Assembly: GCA_049437325.1 (NCBI GenBank)
Contig: JBMTIM010000002.1
Location: 62,001-126,000 of the forward strand
Reading direction: 5' to 3'
DNA from: UBA11606 sp049437325
GTDB taxonomy: Bacteria > Actinomycetota > Acidimicrobiia > Acidimicrobiales > Aldehydirespiratoraceae
DNA length: 64,000 bases
The notes beneath the pieces are model-generated. The model made no database searches and was not told where the DNA came from. It saw only the letters and a list, made by a program, of their open reading frames with translations. Position 1 is the stretch's first letter; each line of letters opens with the position of its first letter. Of this stretch, positions 42,678 to 50,904 are shown in pieces. Position numbers and translations under genes: made by a program.

Positions 42678-44030
42678 TCACGGCCGGGGTTCGGGGTACA
42701 GCAAATAGCGTTGTCGAGCATTGTCGAAGACTGCGAGCTCGTCCTCCCAACCCGCAATGACATCGGCCGCACCAGCTCCGGCTGCAAGCTCGTCCACCAG
42801 GCGGGTCGTGCCTGCGAGCAGCGTCATCATCGATGGTCGGGCGATGTACACATCGTCGCCCAGTTCTTGTCGGCGGGCCTCGTTCCAAAACGCTTCGAGA
42901 ATGTGAACGCCCACCTCCACCGGGTCGAACGTCGCCGCATCGGTGATCGTGATCCGGACTCCATGCACCTGTTCGCCGTTGAGTCGGGGCTCCGCCGTGC
43001 GACCCGGGAGCGGACCCGGCGTGAACGACACGGCAGCGAACTCGACCCCGGGCAGGCGGCGGGAAACGAGATCGGCAGCAACCACGGCTGCATCGGCCCA
43101 CGGCGCCCCGACCTGCTCGAACGTCAACCGGGTTCCACCGCCGAACGAGATCGAGGTGGCTTCGAGGAGCACCGTGCCCAGGTAGACGACGGCCGCCGTT
43201 GCCGTCTGAAGTCCGGGCGACGGTGGAACCCAGTCGAGTCCGGTGTCGTTCCAGCCCATCCCTCGTTGCCAGCCACCGAGAGGCACGACATCGAGGCGAA
43301 GATCCTCGACCCCATCGATCCAACCTTCCCCAACGATCGCCCGTGCCAGTTCACCGGGTGTCATCGCATAGGCCGCTGCGATCGGGAACTGGCCGACAAA
43401 CGACACGTGCTCGGCCTCGAGGACGAAGCCGGACGGCTCGACGAGCCCGGACGGGTCGGGACGATCGAGCACCACGAATCGAAGGCCGGCTTCGCTGGCT
43501 GCCTGCATCGCAAGACCCATGGTCGAGATGTAGGTGTAGAAGCGGCCACCGACGTCCTGTAGATCGAACACGATCGTGTCGATACCGTCGAGCATCTCCG
43601 GTGTGGGCCTCCGGGTTTCGCCGTACAGGCTGAGAATCGGCACACCGGTTGCGGCGTCGACCTCGTCGGCGATCTCGGCCCCAGCGCCCTCCGTGCCTCG
43701 AACACCGTGTTCTGGCGCAAACACGGCGACCAACTCGACGTCGGGCGCCTCATGGAGGACATCGATCAGATGGCGACCACCCACCACCGATGTCTGATTG
43801 GCGATGAGCGCCACCCGATCGCCGGCGAGCGCGATGAAGCCCGAGTTCACGAGTCGCTCGGCGCCCACCATCACGACCGGGGTCGGCACCGTCGTCGTGG
43901 ATGCCGTGTCGACCGCCACCGGCACCGACGTCGTTGTGGCGCCATCACCCACCTCGACCTCGGTGGAGCAGGCCGCAACCACCGATGCGATCGCTGCGAT
44001 CACAGCGATCGATCGTGCGCCTCGTAACAT
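42678..44030 (-). CDS. NamZ-type exo-beta-N-acetylmuramidase (DUF1343), lipoprotein
   Basis: 450-residue exported protein. The signal peptide ends in VVAAC (Cys21) and is followed by a Thr/Val-rich linker to about residue 52. The DUF1343 core shows ALIANQTSVV, FAPEHGVRG, PILSLYGETRRPT and FDLQDVGGRFYTYISTM. Characterised members (NamZ) release MurNAc from the ends of peptidoglycan fragments. It stands alone here, but a GH3 hexosaminidase with a similar Thr-rich linker lies 7 kb away and could act on the same material. Confidence 0.87.
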   Translation of the reverse strand: MLRGARSIAVIAAIASVVAACSTEVEVGDGATTTSVPVAVDTASTTTVPTPVVMVGAERLVNSGFIALAGDRVALIANQTSVVGGRHLIDVLHEAPDVELVAVFAPEHGVRGTEGAGAEIADEVDAATGVPILSLYGETRRPTPEMLDGIDTIVFDLQDVGGRFYTYISTMGLAMQAASEAGLRFVVLDRPDPSGLVEPSGFVLEAEHVSFVGQFPIAAAYAMTPGELARAIVGEGWIDGVEDLRLDVVPLGGWQRGMGWNDTGLDWVPPSPGLQTATAAVVYLGTVLLEATSISFGGGTRLTFEQVGAPWADAAVVAADLVSRRLPGVEFAAVSFTPGPLPGRTAEPRLNGEQVHGVRITITDAATFDPVEVGVHILEAFWNEARRQELGDDVYIARPSMMTLLAGTTRLVDELAAGAGAADVIAGWEDELAVFDNARQRYLLYPEPRP

Positions 44031-44100
44031 TCCTGAGTTGTAGCACTGCTCGGTCGGCGACGATCTGCGCCATCATGAAGCCCGTGCCAGGGAGGCCGAG

Positions 44101-45078
44101 ATGAACGCACATGCCATTCGCATGACCACGACCGGAGGACCGGAGGTCCTCGACTATGTCGAGATCGACGTTCCTGACCCCGGGCCGAACCAGGCGATCG
44201 TGGCGGTGCAGGCGAGCGGCGTGAACTTCATCGACACCTATCACCGGTCGGGTCTGTACGACGTCCCACTCCCGTTCACGCCGGGCTCGGAGGGAGCTGG
44301 CGTCGTCGCTGCCGTCGGCACCGACGTCGAGACGGTGGCAGTGGGTGACCGGGTCGCCTGGGTCGGGGTGGCGGCAAGCTATGCATCGCACGTCGTCGCC
44401 GATGCCGGGATGTTGCTGCGGGTTCCCGACGATGTCGAACTCGAGACCGCAGCAGCGATCCCGTTGCAAGCCATGACCGCCCACTATCTGATCACCGATA
44501 CCTACCCCCTTGCCCCCGGTGACACCTGCCTCGTTCACGCCGCTGCCGGCGGGACGGGCCGGCTGATCGTCCAGATGGCACGGTTGCGTGGCGCCCGAGT
44601 CGTCGCCACCGCCGGCTCCGACGAGAAGCTCGAGCTCGCACGTGCTGGTGGTGCCGAGCATCTGATCAACTACCGGGAGACCGACATCGTCGCAGGAGTC
44701 GAAGCGGCGGTGGGCAAGGACGCCATCGATGTCGTCTACGACGGGGTCGGTGCAGCGACGTTCGAGGCCGGACTTGCCGTTCTGCGGCCCCGCGGGGTGA
44801 TGGCCACGTTCGGCAACGCATCGGGTCCCGTGCCGCCGGTCAGTCCGCTCTCGCTCATGCCGAAGTCCCTTTTTCTCACCCGACCCAGTCTGTTCAGTCA
44901 CCTGCTCAGCGACGACGAGCGGCTCGGTCGCTGGAACGAGATCATCGGCTGGGTGCAACGCGGCGAACTCGAGATTCGGGTCGGTCACACCTGGCCGCTC
45001 GCCGACGCCGGGGCAGCACACCATGCGCTCGAATCGCGCGCAACGACCGGCAAACTGCTGCTCATTGCGGGAAGCTGA
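44101..45078 (+). CDS. Quinone oxidoreductase-type NADPH dehydrogenase (MDR superfamily)
   Basis: 325-residue zinc-free medium-chain reductase. GVNFIDTYHRSGLY and PFTPGSEGAGVV are N-terminal signatures and the NADPH motif is VHAAAGGTGRLIVQMARL (AAxGGxG). Members reduce quinones or enoyl compounds. GGGAGG precedes the ATG. It begins a four-gene operon with a CMD/AhpD-like redox protein, a SnoaL-like protein and an acyl-CoA ligase. Confidence 0.88.
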   Translation: MNAHAIRMTTTGGPEVLDYVEIDVPDPGPNQAIVAVQASGVNFIDTYHRSGLYDVPLPFTPGSEGAGVVAAVGTDVETVAVGDRVAWVGVAASYASHVVADAGMLLRVPDDVELETAAAIPLQAMTAHYLITDTYPLAPGDTCLVHAAAGGTGRLIVQMARLRGARVVATAGSDEKLELARAGGAEHLINYRETDIVAGVEAAVGKDAIDVVYDGVGAATFEAGLAVLRPRGVMATFGNASGPVPPVSPLSLMPKSLFLTRPSLFSHLLSDDERLGRWNEIIGWVQRGELEIRVGHTWPLADAGAAHHALESRATTGKLLLIAGS

Positions 45079-45082
45079 GAAC

Positions 45083-46042
45083 GTGACAGCTCTTCTCACC
45101 GCATTCGATGCCCTCGTGGCCCGCCAGGCGGCTGCGCTGGCTGCGCCTGGGATCTGGTTCACCGGAGAGGAGCAGGTTGCGATCGCTCGCGAGGCTCGCG
45201 CCGCCCGGGCGGGTCGGCCCGGAGCCGCCGACCTTCCGGACGCCGTGGCCGACGCAAGCCGCCGAATCGCAACCGAGGCCTGGACGATCCGACCCGACGA
45301 CATCGCAGCGTGGGCCGATGCCGGTCTTCGAGCCGAGGCCTACGTCGAGGTCCTCTCGATCGTCGCCCGCTGGACTGCGCTCGACACGGCGGCATTCGGG
45401 CTTGCGCTGGACGACCCTGTCCTGCCGGTACCGCTGGACGGCCTGCCGAGTCGAGCGGTGGTCCCCGACGCTGCGATCGATCAGGGATGGGTCCCCACCG
45501 TGGGGACAGCCCATCCGCTGACTGCCCTCACGGCGATCCCGGGTGGGCTCGAACTGCAGTTCGATGTCCACAACACGCTCTACCTGTCGATCGACGACAT
45601 GGGAGACCCGCTCGCCGTGCGAGACGGCGCCACTCGCGCCCAGATCGAGTTGGCTGCGGCCCGAACGTCGTACCTCAACGAATGCTTCTTTTGACTGCTT
45701 TCCCATGCAGGAATGCTCCGTGCGAGCCTTCATGAGACAGGCCACGAACTCCATGCGCGCGTGATCAAGGAGGGGTGCGGTACCTGTGGGGTGCCCGCCG
45801 GCAACGACATCCGCGCCCTCGTCGACGCCTGTGTCCTGCGGGATGTGGACGAGTACCCGGACGCACGGGTGCGTACCGAGCTTCGACTCGGTCGCGACAC
45901 CGCCGACCGGATTGTGATGGTGGCCGCCAACTTCGAAATGATGAATCGGCTGCTGGATGCGATCGGGGTACCCGTCGCAGCAGCCACGACCGGACTCGCC
46001 GCCGAAATGGGGCTCGTCATCCCCGAGCATCTCCGACCATGA
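45083..46042 (+). CDS. CMD/AhpD-like protein with in-frame TGA (candidate selenoprotein)
   Basis: Two coding stretches (45083-45694 and 45713-46042) lie in the same frame, separated only by TGA at 45692-45694 and six sense codons. Read through, the product has 319 residues with two CMD-like halves. The junction reads RAQIELAAARTSYLNECFF-[TGA]-LLSHAGML, matching the catalytic C-x-x-C-x-x-x-H of alkylhydroperoxidase D-like proteins with TGA at the second Cys (residue 204). A CxxU selenoprotein is therefore likely. A sequencing error, or a pseudogene by TGC/TGT to TGA change, is the alternative. The downstream ATG 45713 has no properly spaced ribosome site. GTG 45083 is 4 bp after the previous stop. 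Confidence 0.6.
45692..45694 (+). other. In-frame TGA at the CxxC position, putative Sec codon
   Basis: Lone in-frame stop between Cys-Phe-Phe and Leu-Leu-Ser-His. The frame is open for 203 codons before and 115 after it. The position corresponds to the second catalytic Cys of CMD/AhpD proteins. Confidence 0.55.
45706..45724 (+). promoter_or_regulatory. Possible bacterial SECIS hairpin
   Basis: TGCAGGA-ATGC-TCC-G-TGCG folds into a 7-bp stem (one T-G wobble) with a single bulged G and a 4-nt loop. The loop begins 19 nt after the TGA, within the range of bacterial SECIS elements. Hand-folded and therefore tentative. Confidence 0.35.
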
Positions 46043-46458
46043 CACTCCAGTATCTCCTCGACCGACTCGCAATCGCTGACTTCCTCACGACGTACGCCCA
46101 CGCCGTCGACACCAAGGACTGGGATCTGTACCGAACCCTCTTCACCGCCGACGCACACATCGACTACACCGCCGCCGGTGGGATCGAGGGCTCGGTCGAC
46201 GAGGTCGTCTCGTGGCTGACAACCACGATGGAGATGTTCTCGGCCACCCAGCACCTCGTGAGCAACGAAATGGTCACGATCGACGGCGACACGGCGACCG
46301 TTCGGGCGATGTTCTTCAACCCGATGCACTTCGCCGGCGACGATGCCCCCTCGTTCGAATGTGGGGGTTGGTACAACCACGAGCTCATTCGCCACGGCGA
46401 CGGCTGGCGCAGCATGCGGCTCTGGGAGGATGTCTCCTGGACCACCCTGGGGACATGA
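46039..46458 (+). CDS. SnoaL-like/NTF2-fold protein
   Basis: 139-residue single-domain protein of the cystatin-like alpha+beta barrel. The opening LLDRLAIADFLTTYAHAVDTKDWDLYRTLFTADAHIDY is the classic SnoaL_4 pattern, and YNHELIRHGDGWRSMRLWEDVSW ends the barrel. Members include dehydratases, isomerases and non-enzymatic binders. ATG overlaps the preceding stop (ATGA). Function in this operon is unknown. Confidence 0.85.
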   Translation: MTLQYLLDRLAIADFLTTYAHAVDTKDWDLYRTLFTADAHIDYTAAGGIEGSVDEVVSWLTTTMEMFSATQHLVSNEMVTIDGDTATVRAMFFNPMHFAGDDAPSFECGGWYNHELIRHGDGWRSMRLWEDVSWTTLGT

Positions 46459-46459
46459 C

Positions 46460-48037
46460 ATGGCCGCACCGTGGGCCACGATCCCGGCACTGATCGACGA
46501 CGCAGCCGACCGCTTTGCAGCGAACGAGGCCATGGTCGACGGCGACATCCGTTGGCATTTCGTCGAGCTGCGCACCGAGATCCGCCGAGCGGCAGCTGCG
46601 CTGATGGCGAGTGGGGTCGAGCGGGGCGACCGCATCGCCGTGTGGGCACCGAACTGCTGGGAGTGGGCGGTCGCTGCGCTCGGCGTCCACGTTGCCGGTG
46701 GAATCGTCGTTCCCATCAACACCCGTTTCAAGGGTCGCGAGGCGGGATACGTGATCGAGTCGAGCAAGGCTCGCCTCCTCTTCACCGTGACGGACTTTCT
46801 CGACACCGACTATGTCGCAGTCCTGTCGGAAGCCGGAGTGCCCGCCACCCTCGACGAGATCATCGTCCTCCGAGGCACCGTGCCCGATGCTGCGGTTGCC
46901 TTCGCCGACATGCTCGATCGGGGCAGGGACATCGCCGACCACGCCATCACCGAGCGCGCAGCGATGATCACTCCCGACGACCTGTGCAACATCATGTTCA
47001 CCTCGGGCACCACCGGTTCCCCCAAGGGCGCCATGCTCACCCACGGTGCCACCTGTCGGGCGTTCAAGTCATGGGCCGATGTGATCGGTCTCGATCAGGA
47101 CCGCTACCTGATCGTCAACCCGTTTTTTCACTCGTTCGGACTCAACGCCGGCATCCTCGCCTGCCTCATGACCGGATCGGTGATGGTTCCTCACCCGGTG
47201 TTCGACGTAGCCCAGGTGATGCAGCGGGTTCCCGAGGAACGGATCTCGATGCTGCCCGGGCCGCCGGCGATCTACCAGACGATCCTCAATCACCCCGATC
47301 TCGACTCCTTCGACCTGTCGTCACTTCGACTTGCCGTCACCGGTGCCGCCGCGATTCCGGTCGAGATGATCGTCCAGATGCGCGAGGTGCTCGGCTTCGA
47401 AAAGGTCGTGACCGGCTACGGGCTCACCGAATCGACGGGGATCGCCACCATGTGTCGACACGACGACGACCCCGAGATCATCGCCAACACGTCGGGTCGG
47501 GCGATCCCCGACGTGGAGGTGCGGGTCGTCGATCCCGATGGCAGGGAGGTCCCCCGAGGCGAACCAGGTGAGATCGTGGTGCGGGGCTACAACATCATGG
47601 TCGGCTACCTCGACGATCCCGCCAAGACAGCCGAGACGGTCGACGCCGAGGGCTGGCTCCACACCGGTGACATCGGCGTGATGGACGACGGTGGCAACAT
47701 CGACATCACCGACCGGGTGAAGGACATGTTCATCAACGGCGGGTTCAATGCCTATCCCGCCGAAATCGAGAACCTCATGACGATGCATCCCGATGTCGCT
47801 GCGGCCGCCGTGGTGGGGGTGCCCGACGAACGCCTCGGCGAGGTCGGCTACGCCTTTGTGATCCCGACCACGGGCACGTCTCCGAGTGAGGACGAGATCC
47901 TGACGTGGTGTCGCGCCGAGATGGCCAACTACAAGTGCCCTCGCCACATGGCCTTCGTCGACGAGTTCCCACTCAACGCCAGTGGCAAGGTCCTCAAATA
48001 CGAGCTGCGCGAGCAGGCGATCGCTTCACTTCCCTGA
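46460..48037 (+). CDS. Long-chain/aromatic acid CoA ligase (AMP-binding)
   Basis: 525-residue acyl-adenylate-forming enzyme activating a carboxylic acid to its CoA thioester. P-loop-like motif A3 is IMFTSGTTGSPKGAML (~175-190), A5 is YGLTESTG, A7 is GWLHTGDIGVMDDGGNIDITDRVKDMFINGGFN, and A10 NASGKVLKYELRE includes the catalytic Lys. ATG 46460 lies 1 bp after the SnoaL stop. It closes the operon starting with quinone oxidoreductase. Substrate not readable. Confidence 0.88.
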   Translation: MAAPWATIPALIDDAADRFAANEAMVDGDIRWHFVELRTEIRRAAAALMASGVERGDRIAVWAPNCWEWAVAALGVHVAGGIVVPINTRFKGREAGYVIESSKARLLFTVTDFLDTDYVAVLSEAGVPATLDEIIVLRGTVPDAAVAFADMLDRGRDIADHAITERAAMITPDDLCNIMFTSGTTGSPKGAMLTHGATCRAFKSWADVIGLDQDRYLIVNPFFHSFGLNAGILACLMTGSVMVPHPVFDVAQVMQRVPEERISMLPGPPAIYQTILNHPDLDSFDLSSLRLAVTGAAAIPVEMIVQMREVLGFEKVVTGYGLTESTGIATMCRHDDDPEIIANTSGRAIPDVEVRVVDPDGREVPRGEPGEIVVRGYNIMVGYLDDPAKTAETVDAEGWLHTGDIGVMDDGGNIDITDRVKDMFINGGFNAYPAEIENLMTMHPDVAAAAVVGVPDERLGEVGYAFVIPTTGTSPSEDEILTWCRAEMANYKCPRHMAFVDEFPLNASGKVLKYELREQAIASLP

Positions 48038-48130
48038 GGCTCCACAGCACGCTCAGCAGGAGCGGGCCACCTCGGCGCTCGTTAGAGTCCGGTCTGATCG
48101 AGGCGCTGACCGCCCGGATGACGAGGACCC

Positions 48131-49561
48131 ATGAGCAACACCGGTAGCGACTATTTCGACCGATGGCGAGAGGCCGAAGCAACCGCCGAGCTGATGATCC
48201 CGATCCTCGGTCGTCTGTACCGCGAGAACGACGTGATTGTGTACGTCTACGGCCGCAAACTGGTGCGGGCACCGATCGAGATCATCAAGGCGCACCGGTA
48301 CGCCCGAAACGTCACCGGGCGCGAGTTGTCGATCCAACAGACACTGCCGGTGCTGCAGGCACTCGCCGACATGCAACTCGATTCGGCCAAGGTCGACCTT
48401 GGCAAACTCACGGACGGGTACGCCGATGTGGGGGGCGATCTCGACGCCTACCTCGCCGAGGCGCTCCGTTCGGTCACCACCGGTCATGGGCGCCTGCTCG
48501 AAGAGCCCACCGACGTCGTGCTCTACGGCTTCGGCCGCATCGGCCGTCTCTTGGCTCGCATCCTGATCGAACGAGCCGGATCGGGAGCCAAGCTGCGGCT
48601 TCGCGCCATCGTCCTTCGGCCCCAGAAGGGCAACGACATCGAGAAGCGGGCCAGCCTGCTGCGGCGCGACTCGGTCCACGGACCATTCGCCGGCAGCGTC
48701 ATCGCCGACCCGGACAACAACCAGATCATCGCCAACGGCAACCCGATCACGTTCATCTACGCCGCCCAGCCCGAAGACATCGACTACGAGGCGCACGGGA
48801 TCAAGAACGCAATCATCATCGACAACACCGGAGCCTGGCGCGACATGGACGGTCTGAGCCGGCACCTGAAGGCGAACGGCGCCGCCCGGGCCGTACTCAC
48901 AGCACCGGGCAAGGGCGAGGTCAAGAACATCATCTACGGCGTCAACCACCATGTGCTCAGCGACACCGACACGATCGTGTCGGCCGCATCGTGCACCACG
49001 AATGCGATCGTCCCGCCGCTGAAGGTGATGAACGACACGTTCGGCATCGTCGGTGGTCATGTCGAGACGATCCACGCCTACACGAACGACCAGAACCTCA
49101 CCGACAACTTCCACAGCAAGGAACGCCGGGGTCGGTCCGCACCGCTCAACATGGTCATCACCGAGACCGGTGCTGCGTCTGCCGTGGTGAAGGCCCTCCC
49201 GGAGTTGGCCGGCAAGCTGACCGGCAACGCGATTCGTGTTCCGGTTCCGAACGTCTCACTCGCCATCCTCAACCTCACGCTCGAGCGTGCTGTCAACCGC
49301 GACGAGATCAATGCCGAGCTGCGCAACGCGTCGATGAGCGTCGACCTCGGCGAGCAGATCGATTACACGACCTCGACCGAAGTCGTGTCGTCCGATCTTG
49401 TCGGCGCCGAACGCACCGGCATCGTCGATGCCCAGGCAACGATCGCCGACTCGAACCGCTGCGTGCTCTATGTCTGGTACGACAACGAGGCGGGCTACAG
49501 CTACCAGGTCGTCCGCCTCGTCCAAGAGATCGCCGGGCTTGCGTATCCGCGCGTGCCCTAG
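48131..49561 (+). CDS. Glyceraldehyde-3-phosphate dehydrogenase, long N-extended form
   Basis: 476-residue GAPDH. The first ~130 residues are an extra helical domain, then the Rossmann motif VVLYGFGRIGRLLARIL; the catalytic Cys288 is in SAASCTTNAIVPP and the C-terminus has WYDNEAGYSYQVVRL. The length and layout match actinobacterial GapB-type enzymes (about 480 residues), which in Corynebacterium serve gluconeogenesis. ATG 48131 follows ACGAGGACCC. A TAGAGT box at 48083-48088 could be its -10 with a ~36-nt leader. Confidence 0.92.
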   Translation: MSNTGSDYFDRWREAEATAELMIPILGRLYRENDVIVYVYGRKLVRAPIEIIKAHRYARNVTGRELSIQQTLPVLQALADMQLDSAKVDLGKLTDGYADVGGDLDAYLAEALRSVTTGHGRLLEEPTDVVLYGFGRIGRLLARILIERAGSGAKLRLRAIVLRPQKGNDIEKRASLLRRDSVHGPFAGSVIADPDNNQIIANGNPITFIYAAQPEDIDYEAHGIKNAIIIDNTGAWRDMDGLSRHLKANGAARAVLTAPGKGEVKNIIYGVNHHVLSDTDTIVSAASCTTNAIVPPLKVMNDTFGIVGGHVETIHAYTNDQNLTDNFHSKERRGRSAPLNMVITETGAASAVVKALPELAGKLTGNAIRVPVPNVSLAILNLTLERAVNRDEINAELRNASMSVDLGEQIDYTTSTEVVSSDLVGAERTGIVDAQATIADSNRCVLYVWYDNEAGYSYQVVRLVQEIAGLAYPRVP

Positions 49562-49588
49562 CACTTCACTGCGACGGGGTGCCGCCAC

Positions 49589-49594
49589 TACGGT
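49589..49594 (+). promoter_or_regulatory. Leaderless-type -10 box for the SRPBCC gene
   Basis: TACGGT followed by 6 nt and ATG 49601; no ribosome site. Confidence 0.45.
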
Positions 49595-49600
49595 CACCCC

Positions 49601-50071
49601 ATGGAACACGAACGCACCGGATCCGTCACCCGCGACATCGCCGCCGACCCGATGACCGTGTGGGCGGCAATCTCCGACATCACGCGCATGGGCGAATGGT
49701 CTCCGGAGTGCCACACCTGCGAATGGCAGGAGGGCCACGACCGGCCAGTCGTCGGTGCTCGATTCGACGGTCACAACCGCAACGGCGACAAGGAGTGGAG
49801 CACCCATGCCGAGATCGACAGGTGCGAGCCCGGCGTTGCGTTCCACTTCAAGGCGATGATTGGACGCAGCGACTTCCATTTCGCCAATTGGCGCTACGAC
49901 CTCGAAGCGATCGACGGCGGGACCCGCGTCACCGAGAGCTGGGACGACCTCCGACCGGAGGAATCCCTCGCACGATCCAAGGAGATCTCCGGTGTTGGCG
50001 ACCGCGGCGTTCACAACACAGAGACCGCCTCCACCACCCTCGAGCGCCTCGCAGCAGCCCTCGAGCGCTGA
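49601..50071 (+). CDS. SRPBCC (START-like) family protein
   Basis: 156-residue helix-grip protein of the polyketide cyclase/dehydrase type. The start TGSVTRDIAADPMTVWAAISDITRMGEWSPE and the later FDGHNRNGDKEWSTHAEIDRCEPG fit the family, which binds hydrophobic ligands in a central pocket. A TACGGT box 6 nt upstream supports this ATG and a separate transcript although gapdh ends only 39 bp before. Ligand unknown. Confidence 0.85.
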   Translation: MEHERTGSVTRDIAADPMTVWAAISDITRMGEWSPECHTCEWQEGHDRPVVGARFDGHNRNGDKEWSTHAEIDRCEPGVAFHFKAMIGRSDFHFANWRYDLEAIDGGTRVTESWDDLRPEESLARSKEISGVGDRGVHNTETASTTLERLAAALER

Positions 50072-50103
50072 CCCCCTGCGGGACGCGTCAATCCGAACGC
50101 CGG

Positions 50104-50838
50104 CTACAACGCCAGCGTCGTTCCGCCGTCGACCTTGAGAATCGTGCCGTTCATGTAGGTATTGGTGATGCAGGTCATCACCGCCTGGGCACAGTCCTCC
50201 GGCGTGGCCGATCGGCCGCACGGCACCATTGCTGCGATCCCGGCGTGCAGATCGTCCCAGTCCGATGTCCACGGCGTGGCCACCAGACCCGGCGCAACCG
50301 CATTGACCCGAACGGGCTTCTGGAACTTGGCCATGTCCTCGGTGAGCGAATTGAGCGCAGCCTTTGCCATGCCGTACGCCAGCGAGGACCCGAGGGGCCG
50401 TAGGCCTGCGATCGACGTGACGTTCACGATCGTGCCTTCCTGTGCCTTCAGATGTGGCATGGCCGCCTTGCTCATCCACCACGTGCCGTAGACATTGACC
50501 TCGATCGTCTTGAACAGGATGTCGTTGGTCATGAGCGACAGGTCGGCATGGTCCAGTCGCGTCGTCCATCCGGCGTTGTTGACAAGGATGTCGAGCTTGC
50601 CGAACCGATCGATCGTTCCTGCCACGAGGGCCTCGCACTGGGCCTCGTCGGAGATGTCGCCTCGGAGATAGTCGGATTCGGTCGGGAGTTCCTTGGCGAT
50701 CGCCGTGCCTGCTTCGACCGATGACGACGAGTTCACCATCACGTGGGCACCAGCCGCCGCAAGCATCCGGGCCGCCGCCTCTCCGATGCCGCTCGACGAA
50801 CCCGTCACCAACGCGACCTTGCCGTGCAATTCCCCCAT
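50104..50838 (-). CDS. SDR family oxidoreductase (3-oxoacyl-ACP reductase-like)
   Basis: 244-residue classical SDR. TGSSSGIGEAAARML binds NAD(P), NNAG is present (VNNAGWTTR), and the active site is Ser in VTSIAG with Tyr-Lys in YGMAKAAL (YxxxK). It ends with DGGTTLAL. GGAGGG precedes ATG 50838 at normal spacing, with a TACGGT box about 36 nt further up. Substrate cannot be named. Confidence 0.85.
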   Translation of the reverse strand: MGELHGKVALVTGSSSGIGEAAARMLAAAGAHVMVNSSSSVEAGTAIAKELPTESDYLRGDISDEAQCEALVAGTIDRFGKLDILVNNAGWTTRLDHADLSLMTNDILFKTIEVNVYGTWWMSKAAMPHLKAQEGTIVNVTSIAGLRPLGSSLAYGMAKAALNSLTEDMAKFQKPVRVNAVAPGLVATPWTSDWDDLHAGIAAMVPCGRSATPEDCAQAVMTCITNTYMNGTILKVDGGTTLAL

Positions 50839-50904
50839 GTCACCCTCCGACTCGTGTTCGACGTGGCTGCACCGTAGTCGCCACCGAAAAACGTTTGCTC
50901 CTGA

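Noticed and set aside
45713..46042. Separate small gene starting at ATG 45713
   Set aside because: AGGA directly abuts the ATG, there is no spaced ribosome site, and the protein lacks its catalytic motif; it is in frame with the upstream part across a single TGA, so one gene is the better reading.
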